Positions 12,406 to 23,159 of a stretch of 64,000 nucleotides of DNA are shown here, one piece after another (the first letter of the stretch is position 1; each line of letters begins with the position of its first letter). Under the pieces are notes generated by a model. It was given only the letters and a program-made list of their open reading frames with translations. It made no database searches and had not been told where the DNA came from. This DNA is from Papaver somniferum (Eukaryota > Streptophyta > Magnoliopsida > Ranunculales > Papaveraceae): NCBI RefSeq assembly GCF_003573695.1, contig NC_039363.1:154034406-154098405 (forward strand), written 5' to 3'. Position numbers and translations under genes: made by a program.

Positions 12406-12983
12406 TGTTGGAAATTTTGGGTTAAACAAGAGGATGAAAACAGAAACAGAAAATGGTGTACCCTTGACTTCAAGGCTCTTTCGATTCTTTTAGACAATAA
12501 TTCGACCTTTCCCAATAAATTTGACGAGTACAAACGGTCTCTCGAATTATGCTTTCAGGATTCAATGAAGCCCTAACACCGTAATCGAATTCAAGGATTG
12601 TACTTCCTTGACCCGACCAAGAATCACACTGTATAAGGTTCTGATGATGCTTTTTAGAGAAGAAGAAAACAAATTGTTTTTGATGTATTGGAATGGGAGA
12701 ACATCTTCGCTACTTATAGTGATATTCATGCCTGTTGGTAGTGTCATTTCATCACCAACAGACGCTTCCAAAAGCCATTAATGGTGGCTTATGAGAAGAG
12801 ACGCGTCTGTTCAATTTTGAATGGAAACTTCTAGGTTTTACAAAGTAAAACCAGAAAAAAAATCCACGAGACGCTGTCTCGGACTCTGCTAGGGGGCGTT
12901 TCCCCCTAGACCCCCACGACCTGACCGGTCAGGTCGATCACCATATAACTCTGCGTAGCGGCAAACCTTGAAAATATCCAACA
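12406..12983 (-). repeat. 3' LTR of element A
   Basis: 578 bp, TG...CA ends in element orientation, next to the polypurine tract at 12984. It pairs with 17636-18202. A TATAAG box lies at about 12710-12716 on - (CACTATAAGTAG). A 69-codon open frame inside it is also open in the other LTR, which simply reflects LTR identity. Confidence 0.95.
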
Positions 12984-12995
12984 CTCTCCCCCTAT
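12984..12995 (-). promoter_or_regulatory. Polypurine tract of element A
   Basis: On - the sequence reads ATAGGGGGAGAG and directly abuts the TGTTGG start of the 3' LTR. This is the primer for plus-strand DNA synthesis in LTR retrotransposons. Confidence 0.9.
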
Positions 12996-13639
12996 TTTCA
13001 AAAATGAGAAAAACATAAAAACACAAAGTAAAAAAAAATAAAGATAAATAAATAAATCAGAGTGGCTGCATCACTAAAGTGACTGCCTAGTACCCGAGTG
13101 AGATCAAGCCAACGTAGTTCACGCTTAGTTTGGGAAATAAGCATCATCGTTGAAACCAATACATAAATGATAGGTATCTTTTGGATTTGAACCTTCACTT
13201 AGTGTAAGAAATTCAAAGCCTTATCGAGGTTCAGTGGTGAAACTAGTCGTGAACCAAGTACCCCTAATGATAAAACCGAAATTTCAACACATATTGATTT
13301 CTGAGAATAGTGTGTTATGTAGCTCGCACATTAATGGCCATGTGCTTAAATCCTGGATTCATGAGTCTTCTTTAGAGAACGGTCTTCTTCTCTTAGGAAA
13401 CGACCTGATTTCCATACTCATATAGGTAAGTCTCGAAGGTATTTCTGCGAGACACCTTGTGATAAAAGTTAGACTTATTAAGGATTTTCATCCATCCTGT
13501 TTTCTTGCAGAAAACCAGCACTAATTAGAAATGGGAAGTTTTGTATTAGTGCTCCATAATCACCTTCATAACTTGTTGGTACCACATTGAACCTTGTTTA
13601 TCCTTTCCAAAACATAGGTTGGGTTTCTGCTATGGGCGA
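12996..13639 (-). other. 3' untranslated region of element A
   Basis: About 640 bases between the end of the RNase H reading frame and the polypurine tract. Short open frames here show no domain and are treated as chance. Confidence 0.6.
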
Positions 13640-15253
13640 TCAAACTTCATTCACAGACCTTAGTCCCATTTCATTACACTTTATTGAAACCACTGCCTTT
13701 GGTAGACTTTTTGTAAATGGGTCTGCCAAGTTCTTACTTGTTTCAATATAGTTTACTGCAACTACTCCTCTTTTGAGTAATTGTCTTACCATTTGATGTC
13801 TAAGACTTGCATGTCTTGACTTTCCATTATAAGTCTTGTTAGAGACATTATAAATAGTTGCTTGATTATCACAATTAATCAAGACCGCTGGACATGGCTT
13901 CTTCCAAAATGGGATTTCAACAAGTAAGTTTCTAAGTCATTCCGCCTCCTTACATGCATCGGTTAACGCTATCAATTCTGACAACATTGTTGAGTCAGAA
14001 ATACAGGTCTGCTTCTTGGAACTCCAAGACATAGCAGCACCTCCTAATGTAAATATCCATCCACCAGTCGACTTGGATTTGGATTCTACATTGTTCCAAG
14101 TAGCATCACCGTATCCTTCTAATACAGCGGGATAGCCGTTATAATGCAAACCATAGTCAATGGTTCCTTTCAAGTAAGCCAAAACTCTTGAAACTGCTTT
14201 CCAGTGTTCAACTCCTGGGTTACTTGAGAAACGACATAACAATCCCACGGCATGAGATATGTCCGGTCTTGTGCAATGCATAGCATACATAAGACTTCCA
14301 ATAATACTAGAATACTCAAGTGGTGCATGAGTACGCCCAGTGTTCTTCATTAACTTTATAGTAGGTTCTAAAGTAGTAGGGGCTGGTTTGTCATCAAAAT
14401 GACCATACTTTTTGAGAAATTTCTCAATGTAATGAGATTGGGTTAAAACCAACTCATCTCCCTTTCTTAGGATTTTGATTTCCAAGATCACATAAGCCTC
14501 CCCTAAGTCCTTCATATCAAAGTTAGAGTTAAGAAACTTCTTTGTTTCTTCCACACGAGATATGTCAGATCCAAAAATAAGCATATCATCAACGTACAAA
14601 CAGAGAATCACACATCCAGAACTATCATGCTTACTATAGATACATTTATCAGCATCATTTACAACAAAAACATGTGACAAAGCTACTTTGTCAAACTTCT
14701 CATGCCATTGCATGGGAGCTTGCTTCAAGCCATAAAGAGATTTTACCAACTTGCAAACCTTCTTTTCTTGGCCCGGCAATATGAAACCTTCGGGTTGTTC
14801 CATATATATCTCTTCTTCTAAATCACCATTTAGAAAGACGGTTTTGACATCCATTTGATGTATAATTAACTTCTGTGTAGAGGCAAGTGCAATTAAACAA
14901 CGAATAGATGAGATGTGAGCAACAAGAGCATATGTATCAAAATAGTCAATTCCATGTCGTTGTTTATAACCCTTAGCAACTAGTCTGGCTTTGAACTTAT
15001 CAATGGAACCGTCTGCATTAATTTTTCTCTTGAATACCCATTTACATCCTATAGGCTTTACGCCAGGAGGTAAATCACAATATATCCAAGTACCATTAGA
15101 CAAAAGTGAATGCTTTTCATCATTGATAGACTCTTTCCAGAAAATAACATCTCTGGAATTCATTTCCTCAGCATAAGTTTTAGGGTCATCATCAACATGC
15201 ATTACATATCTAGTCATACTAAGAATTTCATTCTTACTACCTTCTACAAGATA
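13640..15253 (-). pseudogene. Reverse transcriptase and RNase H part of element A polyprotein
   Basis: This is the last third of the Ty1/copia Pol. The open frame from 15217 to 13937 holds the copia RT (RVT_2): the fingers/palm start at [20 protein letters not shown], the second motif at [20 protein letters not shown] with its catalytic Asp, and the YVDD box in [11 protein letters not shown]. After the connection region, RNase H motifs follow ([23 protein letters not shown]). A TGA at 13937-13939 replaces the Trp codon expected in CKEAEW, and the same frame continues from 13882 with INCDNQATIYN and LADPFTKSLP, the end of copia RNase H. Only that nonsense change separates the two pieces. The enzyme would copy element RNA into DNA inside the particle. 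Confidence 0.95.
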
Positions 15254-16368
15254 TTATACCCATTCTGGGCCAAAGCTTTTCGCTTTCCTTGCTCTCTTAC
15301 TTCTTCTAGGTTCGATATCTTCTATACTTTCAGAAATATCTTCTATGTTAGGAGCAGAATGTTCATCATTTTTATTAGTCTCTATATATTCTAGACTAGG
15401 TAACAATGAGTTTTCTATGGGTTGCATTTGGGAACTATTCCTATTCAAGTTCTCAAAAAATTCCACATCTACAGATTCTATAATCTCAAAAGTATCAAGG
15501 ATTAAAAATCTGTAAGTAATACTGTTAAGTGAATAACCTACAAAAGCACATTTATACGCCCTATTTCCTAACTTAGGTCTTTTAGGATCAGGCTTCCTAA
15601 CATATGCTAAGCAACCCCAAACTTTAAGTCTTCTCAAATTTGGTTTCCTATTAAACCACAATTCATAGGGAGAAACATTCTTCTTTTTCAAAGGAATTCT
15701 ATTCAAAATATAACATGCAGATAACATAGCTTCACCCACAAGGAATTAGGAAAATTAGAACTAATAAGCATAGCATTAACCATCTCAACCCACGTTCTAT
15801 TTTTCCTTTCCGCAATACCATTTTGTTGAGGTGTATAAGGTGCAGTAAATTGATGAATTAAACCATGCTCTTGACAAAACAATTTAAATTCATTAGGAAA
15901 ATACTCACCATCACGATCAGAACGTAAAATTTTAATTTTCTGTCCTAATTGTGTCTCTACTTCTGCTTTGTATATTTTGAACATATCAAAGACTTCATCC
16001 TTAGATTTCATCAAGTAAGTATAATCATATCTAGTGCAATCATCAATAAAAGTAACATAGTATTTGTTTCCACCACGAGTCACATGATTTTTTAAATCAC
16101 CAACATCACTATGTACTAATTCAAGCAAGAAAGAATTTCTAACTACAGACTTAAAGGAAATTCTATGTATTTTTGCTTGCACACATATTTCACACTTAGA
16201 GATATTATCAAAATTGCAATCAGAAATTAATCCTAATTTTCTCATGTTTTTAAGGGAACCATAATTCACATGTCCCAATCTACCATGCCATAAATCAACG
16301 GAGTCAATAGTATAAGCATAACCATTATTTATTAAATTAAGCTTAATCATCCCATTACAAGCATATCC
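15254..16368 (-). pseudogene. Integrase part of element A polyprotein
   Basis: The frame ending at 15703 carries the GAG_pre-integrase zinc region (LWHGRLGHVNYGSL with His residues, then KCEICVQAK with the Cys pair) and the rve integrase core. The catalytic D-D-E residues are visible in LVHSDVGDL, LRSDRDGEYF and QQNGIAERKNRT. A one-base frameshift near 15738 moves the rest (GEAMLSACYILNRIP and the GKx3 region KCAFVGYS) into the frame 15739-15254, which ends at a TAA (15254-15256); the same frame then runs on into the RT. The C-terminal tail is acidic, then basic (RRSKRARKAK), as usual for copia integrases. It would insert the cDNA, making the 5-bp duplication seen here. Confidence 0.93.
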
Positions 16369-16975
16369 TTATCCAACAAATACACCATTTTTGGACAATA
16401 CAAACTTATTAGACTCATAAGTCGTCTTGAGTCCGGCCTTCATAACGAGGTCTCCAGAAACAAGGTTTTTCACAATGTCAGGGACATGTAATACATTAGT
16501 AAGAGTAACAGTCTTTCCAGAAGTAAAGGAGAGATCAATAGTGCCTTTTCCAATCACTTTGATGTGTAAGTTGTTTGCAGAGACAACTTCGTTTCCTTCG
16601 CCAGTATCCAATTCATATGTCTTGTAAAGATGCCTGTCTTTACAGATATGGACAGTTGAACCATTGTCGTACCACCATCCACTCTCATTGTTAGAAACGG
16701 CGTTGGCGGCTAGCACTACGATAACAAGTTTGTCATCGACCATATTTGCCTCCTTTTTATGTCCTTGTTGTTTCTTTTTGAGACGACAGTCACGAGCAAT
16801 ATGGCCGGGTTTATCACAGAAGAAGCAAGGCCCCTTCTTCTTACTCTTCTTGTTGGGATGTTGCTTCTTAAACTGAGTATCATTATTAGGTTTCAAAGCA
16901 TTTGGTGTCTTAGAAAAATCTACACTGTTAACCTTAGAATGATCCTCAGTTTGCTGACTATCCTTAATTTCTCGT
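16369..16975 (-). pseudogene. Nucleocapsid zinc knuckle and protease of element A
   Basis: The frame 16896-16369 begins with a Lys-rich linker and a CCHC zinc knuckle, CFFCDKPGHIARDC (C-x2-C-x4-H-x4-C), which packages element RNA. It continues into the copia aspartic protease: WWYDNGSTVHICKDRHLY carries D-N-G-S in place of the usual D-S-G-A/C, an unusual active site triplet that would need checking in intact copies. The flap and later strands are present (VLHVPDIVKNLVS). A TAA at 16369-16371 ends the frame just before the integrase zinc region, which continues in the same frame. Gag residues run upstream to about 16975 in this frame. Confidence 0.9.
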
Positions 16976-17611
16976 TTACGAGAGTCCTCTTCTATACGAA
17001 GATGACGTTGTAAACCTTCTAATCATAGTCAGTCTCAGCATGCTTAAGTTTCTTCTTATAACCATTCCAAGAAGGAGGAAGACGAGAAATAATGACTCCG
17101 ACAATAAAAGCAGAAACAAGTTCAATTCCAGCATCCTTAAGATGATTAACAATGAGGAAAAGTTCACTGACCTGGGAAATAATTGACTTACTGTCAACCT
17201 TTTTAAAATCCATGAAGTTGCAAATCAGGAATTTCTTGTTGCTTGCTTCAAAAATCTTGTATTTGTTTCAAGCGTAGTCCATAATTCCTTTGCAGGCGAA
17301 ATACTTCGATGGGCATTGTAAACACTAGTTCCCAGGGCGTTCAAGATATGACCACGACACATAAAATCATCTTCCTGACGCTTCTTTCTTCTGGCCTTCA
17401 AATCATCAGTGTCTTTGTCTGATGGTGCAGGAATTTCATCCAAACCGTCTTCAAGTATGTGCCACAACTTGATGGTGATCAGGAAAAATTTCACAGTCTC
17501 TTGCCAACGAGTAAAATTATCACCATCAAAACGTTCCAATCGAGTTAGGGTTTGGTTCATCACTTGCAGAGATTGAGCAGTTACATTCGAATTTGAAGAT
17601 TCACCCTCCAT
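16976..17611 (-). pseudogene. Gag capsid region of element A (frameshifted)
   Basis: The start codon is taken as the ATG at 17611 (MEGESSNSN), 25 bases from the LTR; the frame is open further back into the LTR, but a start there is unlikely. The domain is the copia capsid (UBN2/Retrotran_gag type), with LTRLERFDGDNFTRWQETVK near its start and a GTSVYNAHRSISPAKELWTTL helix. A frameshift between 17225 and 17213 moves the continuation (DAGIELVSAFIVGVIISRLP, SWNGYKKKLKHAE) to another frame, and a second shift near 17019 leads to the zinc-knuckle frame. Gag would build the particle. Confidence 0.88.
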
Positions 17612-17621
17612 TGTCAGAAAT

Positions 17622-17634
17622 TTATTGTCTAAAA
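17622..17634 (-). promoter_or_regulatory. Unusual primer-site region of element A, complementary to its own LTR
   Basis: Next to the 5' LTR, where TGGTATCAGAGC (initiator Met tRNA) would be expected, the element strand reads ATTTTAGACAATAA. The 13 bases at 17622-17634 are the exact reverse complement of 17718-17730 inside the same LTR and of 12488-12500 in the other LTR. The RNA could fold with an 83-base loop. That arrangement is reminiscent of self-primed elements such as Tf1 of fission yeast. The TATA box at about 17943 would put the RNA 5' end upstream of 17730, so exact Tf1-style priming is not shown. Confidence 0.45.
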
Positions 17635-17635
17635 T

Positions 17636-18202
17636 TGTTGGAAATTTTGGGTTAAACAAGAGGATGAAAACAGAAACAGAAAATGGTATACCCCTGACTT
17701 CAAGGCTCTTTCGATTCTTTTAGACAATAATTCGACCTTTCCCAATAAATTTGGCGAGTACAAACGGTCTCTCGAATTATGCCTTCAGGATTCAATGAAG
17801 CCCTAACACCGTAATCGAATTCAAGGATTGTACTTCCTTGACCCGACCAAGAATCACACTGTATAAGGTTCTGGTGATGCTTTTTAGAGAAGAAGAAAAC
17901 AGATTGTTTTTGATGTATTGGAATGGGAGAACATCTTCGCTACTTATACTGATATTCATGCCTGTTGGTAGTGTCGTTTCATCACCAACAGACGCTTCCA
18001 AAAGCCATTAATGGTGGCTTACGGGAAGAGACGCGTCTGTTCAATTTTGAACGGAAACTTCTAGGTTTTACAAAAAAAAATCCACGAGACGCTGTCTCGG
18101 ACTCTGCTAGGGAGGCGTTTTCCCCTAGACCCCCACGATCTGATCGGTCAGATTGATCACCATATAACTTTGCGTAGCGGCAAACCTTGAAAATATCCAA
18201 CA
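17636..18202 (-). repeat. 5' LTR of element A
   Basis: 567 bp, TG...CA in element orientation, flanked outside by GACTG. It matches 12406-12983 closely; the main indel is at the A-rich stretch near 18074. A TATA-like box lies at 17943-17948 on - (GTATAAGTAG). Confidence 0.95.
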
Positions 18203-18207
18203 GACTG

Positions 18208-18863
18208 AACTAAGAGCATAAACAACACTGTAGTAATGGAACGGGTGAAGATGGTACACCTTTTTTTTTCCGATCGGCTGATGGTACACCTTTATAAATA
18301 AAATAAAAAAACAATTCATCGAGGGTACACCTCTGTAACGATTACCAATTGCACTTATTCCTATTTTTGATGTACTTCTCCATATTGCTCTTCCTCCACG
18401 TGATTAATCCTAATTCAATTATTCGAAAGGGTGATCACACTTGTGAGTATTTCGGCTAATCGGCTAAGGAAACAAGGTAATCGTTAATTAAATAATCGTT
18501 TCTACGAGAAAACTAGGGTTTTTGGACGAAGAAGATAAACAAATGGATCGATGGAGTGCTGGTGGGATAAGTTTATGAGGGCAAGGGTGGTATTTTGTAG
18601 ATATTTATTTATTCACCTTGAATTTTTGTCTGACTAAACATTGACCAGACAATTTCTTTCCCTCCGCAAATCCATTCTTTCCCTCTTATTAACAGGACTC
18701 TAAAAGATGGGATTGGCTGGTCCTAAATTTTGGCTGATAAATTCCCCATTTGACTTCCATCCGTCGTGTGGTTGGCCATACCATCTGCGTTAGACTGTCG
18801 TTTGAATTTATTTGTTTTTGAAGAAAAGATAATCATGTCACTAGTTTCGCTATCTTTTTAAAA
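18208..18863. other. Intergenic sequence, no gene seen
   Basis: Unrecognised AT-rich sequence between element A and the foldback element. A short direct repeat of GATGGTACACCTTT occurs at about 18249 and 18279. Confidence 0.4.
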
Positions 18864-20053
18864 ATGGAAAATGGGTCATTTGTCCAAATATTTTTAAAAC
18901 ACGGTTCTAATGGACGAGTAAAAATTAATATGGGTGAAATGGACAAAAAAAGATAGCAGGGATGAAACTGGATTCGTCCTGACTTAAACTTAAAAAATAG
19001 CGAGGATGAAACTGGATGCATCCTGTGTAAATTAAAAATAAGAAAAAGTATTTGAAAATTGGCAGGACGAAACTGTTTACATCGTGACTATTTTTAAATT
19101 TTTGTCCATTTAAACAATATCAAAATCTTGATGTCTTTTTCATCCAGAAATTGTTGATTTTGGTCTTTTAAACCAATTTTGTGTTTTAAAAATATGAATG
19201 AGTATTTATATTTTTTGTGTTTTTGTTTTAATATAACTGTTAACCTTTTTTTTTCCTACAATTATTTTTGAGAATAATAAAATAAAAAGAAAACAACTTT
19301 AAACTTAGGTAGTGATATGAAATGGCACTGTCGGTTGCCGGCGTCTCCGTAACACACCGTACCACGGTACATAGAGGGTAAAATCAAACTCCACAATAAA
19401 AAGGGTAAAAAGTAAAACATAATAATGAAGGGTAAAAAATGAATAATATGTTGAAATTAAGGATTTTTTCGTGATAATATGAATAAATTACCTATACATC
19501 ATGGTTGGAAACTGTAAAGTGGGGACAATGACCTCACTTTTCTTAACATCACCCCCACCCCCAACGACGGCTCAAAAAAAAAAAAACCAAAACCGATTAA
19601 CCATGAAGTGAATCAAACCATTTGTTTAAAGGTTCATAGTGTTATTAGGAAACCGTCAAGTATTAGTTTGGTTTTGGTGAATCCTCAAACCAAACCGAAA
19701 ATTGATGGTTCGAGCCATTTCATATAAACAACACAAAATTGGTTAAAAAGACCAAAATCAATAATTCTTGGGTGAAAAGGACATTTAGATTTTGATACTG
19801 TTTAAATGGACAAAAATGTAAAGATAGCCAGGATGTAAACGGTTTCATCCTACCCATTTTTAAATATTTTTTCTTATTTTTAATTTACATCGGGATACAT
19901 CCAGTTTCATCCTTACTATTTTTTAAGTTTAAGTCAGGATGAATCCAGTTTCATCTTTGCTATTTTTTTGGTGTCCATGTCACACGTAATAATTTTTACT
20001 CGTCCATTTGAACCATGTTTTAAAAATATTTGGACAAATGACCCATTTTCCAT
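18864..20053. mobile_element. Foldback (long inverted repeat) element, 1.2 kb
   Basis: The left arm starts ATGGAAAATGGGTCATTTGTCC (18864) and the right arm ends with its reverse complement (20053). The arms stay alignable for about 320 bases, to 19185 and 19730, with indels. Within each arm, GGATGAAACTGGAT...ATCCTG-like units are repeated two or three times. The 540-base centre has no transposase. Long arms of this kind fit a MULE-type or foldback MITE. A possible target duplication, ATAATCATGT left (about 18828) and ACAATCATGT right (about 20059), does not sit directly at the arm ends, so the true borders may lie a few bases to tens of bases further out. Confidence 0.75.
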
Positions 20054-20069
20054 ATAAACAATCATGTGT

Positions 20070-20736
20070 TGGCTTATCGGGGCTATCGCTGGGTGCTAAA
20101 AGCAAATCTAAACATTTATAGAAAAATTTGATAAAAGGCTTTCGCTGGGTGGAAATAAAAGACTTTATCTATGGGAACAAAAATCACTCTTATTAAGGCG
20201 ACAATTTCTGGTTTACCAACATATTATTTTTCATTGTTTACGACACCAATGAGTATGCTGGAATCTCTAAAGAAGAAGGTGAGATTTTTTATTTGGGGTA
20301 AAAGAGAAGGGCGAAGGCTATATATTGGGTAGCTTGGTCTCTAATCATAGAACCTTTTGATCATGGAGGACTAGAGTCTAGGGATTAATATTTTTTTTGA
20401 GAAGATGAACATCACACTGCTTAATAAATGAAGTTTGAGATTTCAATGTGAAAGAGGAAGTCTTTGGTTCAAAGTAGTTACAACAAAATCCTATTCTATA
20501 AATGGGGTCATTTCTCAAGTGGTTAAATCTTGACATCGGCATTCATGCTGGGTTGCAATTGCTAGTTTATGATCCATTTTCCGTAAAAACTTCGAATATG
20601 ATATCGGAAATGGTGATAGGTTTTTGGAATGGGAATTGTTTCAGGAAATGGTACTTTTAACTTTAGATTTATACCTCTCTTTAAAATTGCAGCAAACCTA
20701 AATGGTCCCTTGTTTCAACATCACATGCAAGGTAAG
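20070..20736 (+). pseudogene. LINE (L1-like) reverse transcriptase C-terminal fragment, part 1
   Basis: One frame reads SMGTKITLIKATISGLPTYY followed by FSLFTTPMSMLESL and RFFIWG, the conserved segment after the RT palm in plant L1-like LINEs (S-x-G-x-x-x-L-I-K-x-x-L-x-x-x-P-x-Y, then the K-x-x-x-x-F-L-W-G box). Further on, YDIGNGDRFLEWE and a related frame match the (V/I)-G-N-G-x-x-x-x-F-W region. Many stops and frame changes show it is dead. It breaks off exactly at GTAAG, the target duplication of element B, and resumes at 31901. Confidence 0.8.
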
Positions 20737-23097
20737 TGTTAAAGCATTGCTTGGTTGAATCCACCAAGCATTGGTATGTCAAGATTGTCATATTTTAGTT
20801 CTAAATATCAAGATCGCTTGATTAGATTACCAGAGTCAACTTCGTTAGGTTAGACTTAAAAGCCTAGAAATGTTAAAACATACAAGTATTACTCTAAAGA
20901 CTTGCAGATTCTGAAGACTTATCGACATCAACGAGCACATCATCCTTCTGCTCGAGGTTAGTAATACAAGACTCGACTTGTTTACGTTTCTATATACGTT
21001 ACTTTCAAGTTGTTTAGATTGAAAACATAACATGCGAAGTTATATATATGAAACTCTAGTATTAGAAACTTGATCATCTTATTGTGATCAAAGTGTCAAG
21101 GAAGAATATAAAAGTTGTATCACAACTTTGGTATATTGAATTACGAAGTATAACGTTTATCTTTTGAACTTCGTAATTGCAACATAAACACTATCTTTGT
21201 AACTTGTTACTAGATTGTGTAATGAGTTTAGTAAGTAGACTTTTAAAATTATTTCTTGGTTGAAAGGAATCAATGGGATTGGTGGTCCGATTCTTATTAG
21301 GGATCTATAGCAGGATCGATCCCCATAGCAAAATCTTATTTCCAGTTTCACGTATTCTCTAAAGCTTGTGTGATTTTTGGAATGTTTGTTAAATTGGAAA
21401 GTTAAAGATGTCTATATAGTAAGTAATATGAACATGTGTAGAATCTCGTTCTCTTATTGTTCAAAGATATTACTTGATACTCAAGGTGAGATCCCAAATG
21501 AAATATTTGAGAAACTGCTATTGAGATTTTCGAATATATATGCTTTATTTTTCCAGCAAGTAAAACATACCTCTGAAAGATGTATTAGTAAAGCATACTT
21601 GTATAACAACAAATATTGAGTTGTCATCCATGAGGGATTTCGGTATAACAATTGATATTGGCTGGAATTAGACAAAACCGAATATTGGTGTTTATTGCAT
21701 ATCGTGAGAATATTTTCGGTTATGGAAATTCCTTGGTGTCCAAACTACCTTGGTTTATAAATAGTAAAGTTTGTTCTTCTTACAAAATTATCCTGAGGCA
21801 GGCACTCCGTGTTGTAATACTATATTGGAGAGGAGAATAACCTAATTAAGCGAAATCTCTTACATCCACTAGTTTAAAGACTTTTGTAGGATCAAAAAGC
21901 GTATGTATAATACCGTTGGTGGGAAACTAGAATTTGCATTGTTATTTTCGTTTTTGATTATTGATTTGATTGACTAACGTTTTTGATTATTGATTTGATT
22001 ATTCTTGAGAACCTTCTCTTCCGTCAAAAGGTCACTCAAACTAGATCAAGGGATCAACGGTGGTTCAGATCTATTTTTAGATCTGACGATAAACTTGTGA
22101 TTATCCACTTTTAACAGATTTCATTTTGTGTGTGATCGATCGTAAATGGAATCAAGTTTATTTTTACAGATACATTGAAGATATTGAAGATTTAAAGACA
22201 AGGAGATTTCTTATCGATTTCCTATCTTGTGATTATCCACTGTTATCAGCTGGGATCCAACTTAGCATTGTTTTTATTTTGATAGACATCTTATTGCTAG
22301 TCATATTAGATCAGCAAACTATCATTTGGTGGTATTTTTGAGTATCCGAATCTGATAGTTTGAATACCTATATCTGGTTATCTTGATAATCTTGATCTTG
22401 GTAAATCTTACCAAACAAAGAAGTTTACGAGATTAAATGGAAGATCCCTTGTTTCACCCAACACAAGTCTCTAATATACTTCTTGAGATTGAGTGCAAGA
22501 AGTCTTCACGATGGGTGAAACAACTTAAGATAGTGGAATCTATCTTAAGATTCACTTGCATTGGCCAGATTGGTTGTAGGCGTAGAGATACTGAGGAAAT
22601 TAGGTAACTAGGGGTATATTAGTTGGTCTGAACTATACGAAGTTGGTAGTAGTCTTTGTATAGCGTCCTCTTTTCTTACATGCTGTTTGCTTCTTTTGTA
22701 CATATGCTATTTATTAATATAATTTGGATTTACCAAAAAAAAAGTATTTGCATAGTGTCTTAATTATGAGAGTATTCAAAATTGGACTAGGTCCCAGGGT
22801 TTTTATGCATTTGCAGTTTCCTCGCTAACAAAATCATTTTGTGTGCTTTTACTTTACTTTCAGCTTTATAGTTATTATTGTAGCTATAATAAATTAATTG
22901 CACTTGTATGTTAATCAAAACACTTGGGTTCCTCCATATATATTGGTTTTGGTTTCTATACCGACTCTATATACCAAGTGTATACCTTGTGGTTGCTATC
23001 TTCTTGACAATCTTTGTCTGTATTAGATCCTATAGAGTATTTGTCATGTAGGTTGACATCGAAAAGATTGTGGATACTTGGTACCGTCGTCATTTCA
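20737..23097 (+). repeat. 5' LTR of element B
   Basis: Starts TGTTAAAGCATTGC, ends GTCATTTCA, then AT and the primer site. It contains an 81-base LINE-like insertion at 22666. The U3 repeat region at 21268-21335 has only about one and a half units of a GGGATCTATAGCA-type repeat. Confidence 0.9.
22666..22746 (+). mobile_element. Tiny 5'-truncated LINE or SINE-like insertion
   Basis: The insert ends in GGATTTACC and nine A residues, a common 3' end of plant LINEs. It interrupts LTR sequence that is continuous in the sister LTRs (31560 and 44205). The flanks TTTGTATAGCG (22655-22665) and TTTGCATAGTG (22747-22757) are an 11-base duplication with two differences. It carries no coding capacity. 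Confidence 0.75.
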
Positions 23098-23099
23098 AT

Positions 23100-23113
23100 T
23101 GGTGTCAGAGCAG
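23100..23113 (+). promoter_or_regulatory. Primer binding site of element B (tRNA-iMet)
   Basis: TGGTGTCAGAGCAG, two bases after the LTR end, is the plant initiator-Met primer site (TGGTATCAGAGC) with one change. It primes minus-strand synthesis. Confidence 0.9.
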
Positions 23114-23159
23114 ACAATCACGACAATTCTGTGTTTGGTGCGATCCATCCTATAAGACA

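Larger units (their letters stand above)
12406..18202 (-). mobile_element. Complete Ty1/copia retrotransposon, element A
   Basis: Two LTRs (12406-12983 and 17636-18202) bound an internal region coding on - for gag, protease, integrase, reverse transcriptase and RNase H, the Ty1/copia order. The LTRs start TGTTGGA and end TTCCAACA in element orientation. The five bases outside both ends are GACTG (12401-12405 and 18203-18207), an intact target duplication. The LTRs differ by about 19 substitutions counted by eye, nearly all transitions, plus one indel, so the insertion is moderately recent. The polyprotein has at least three nonsense codons and two or three frameshifts, so this copy cannot move on its own. 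No standard tRNA primer site follows the 5' LTR. Confidence 0.95.

Noticed and set aside
12562..12771. 69-codon open frame in LTR of element A, repeated at 17792-18001
   Set aside because: Both copies lie in the two LTRs of one element and are alike because LTRs are identical at insertion. No codon bias or domain was seen.
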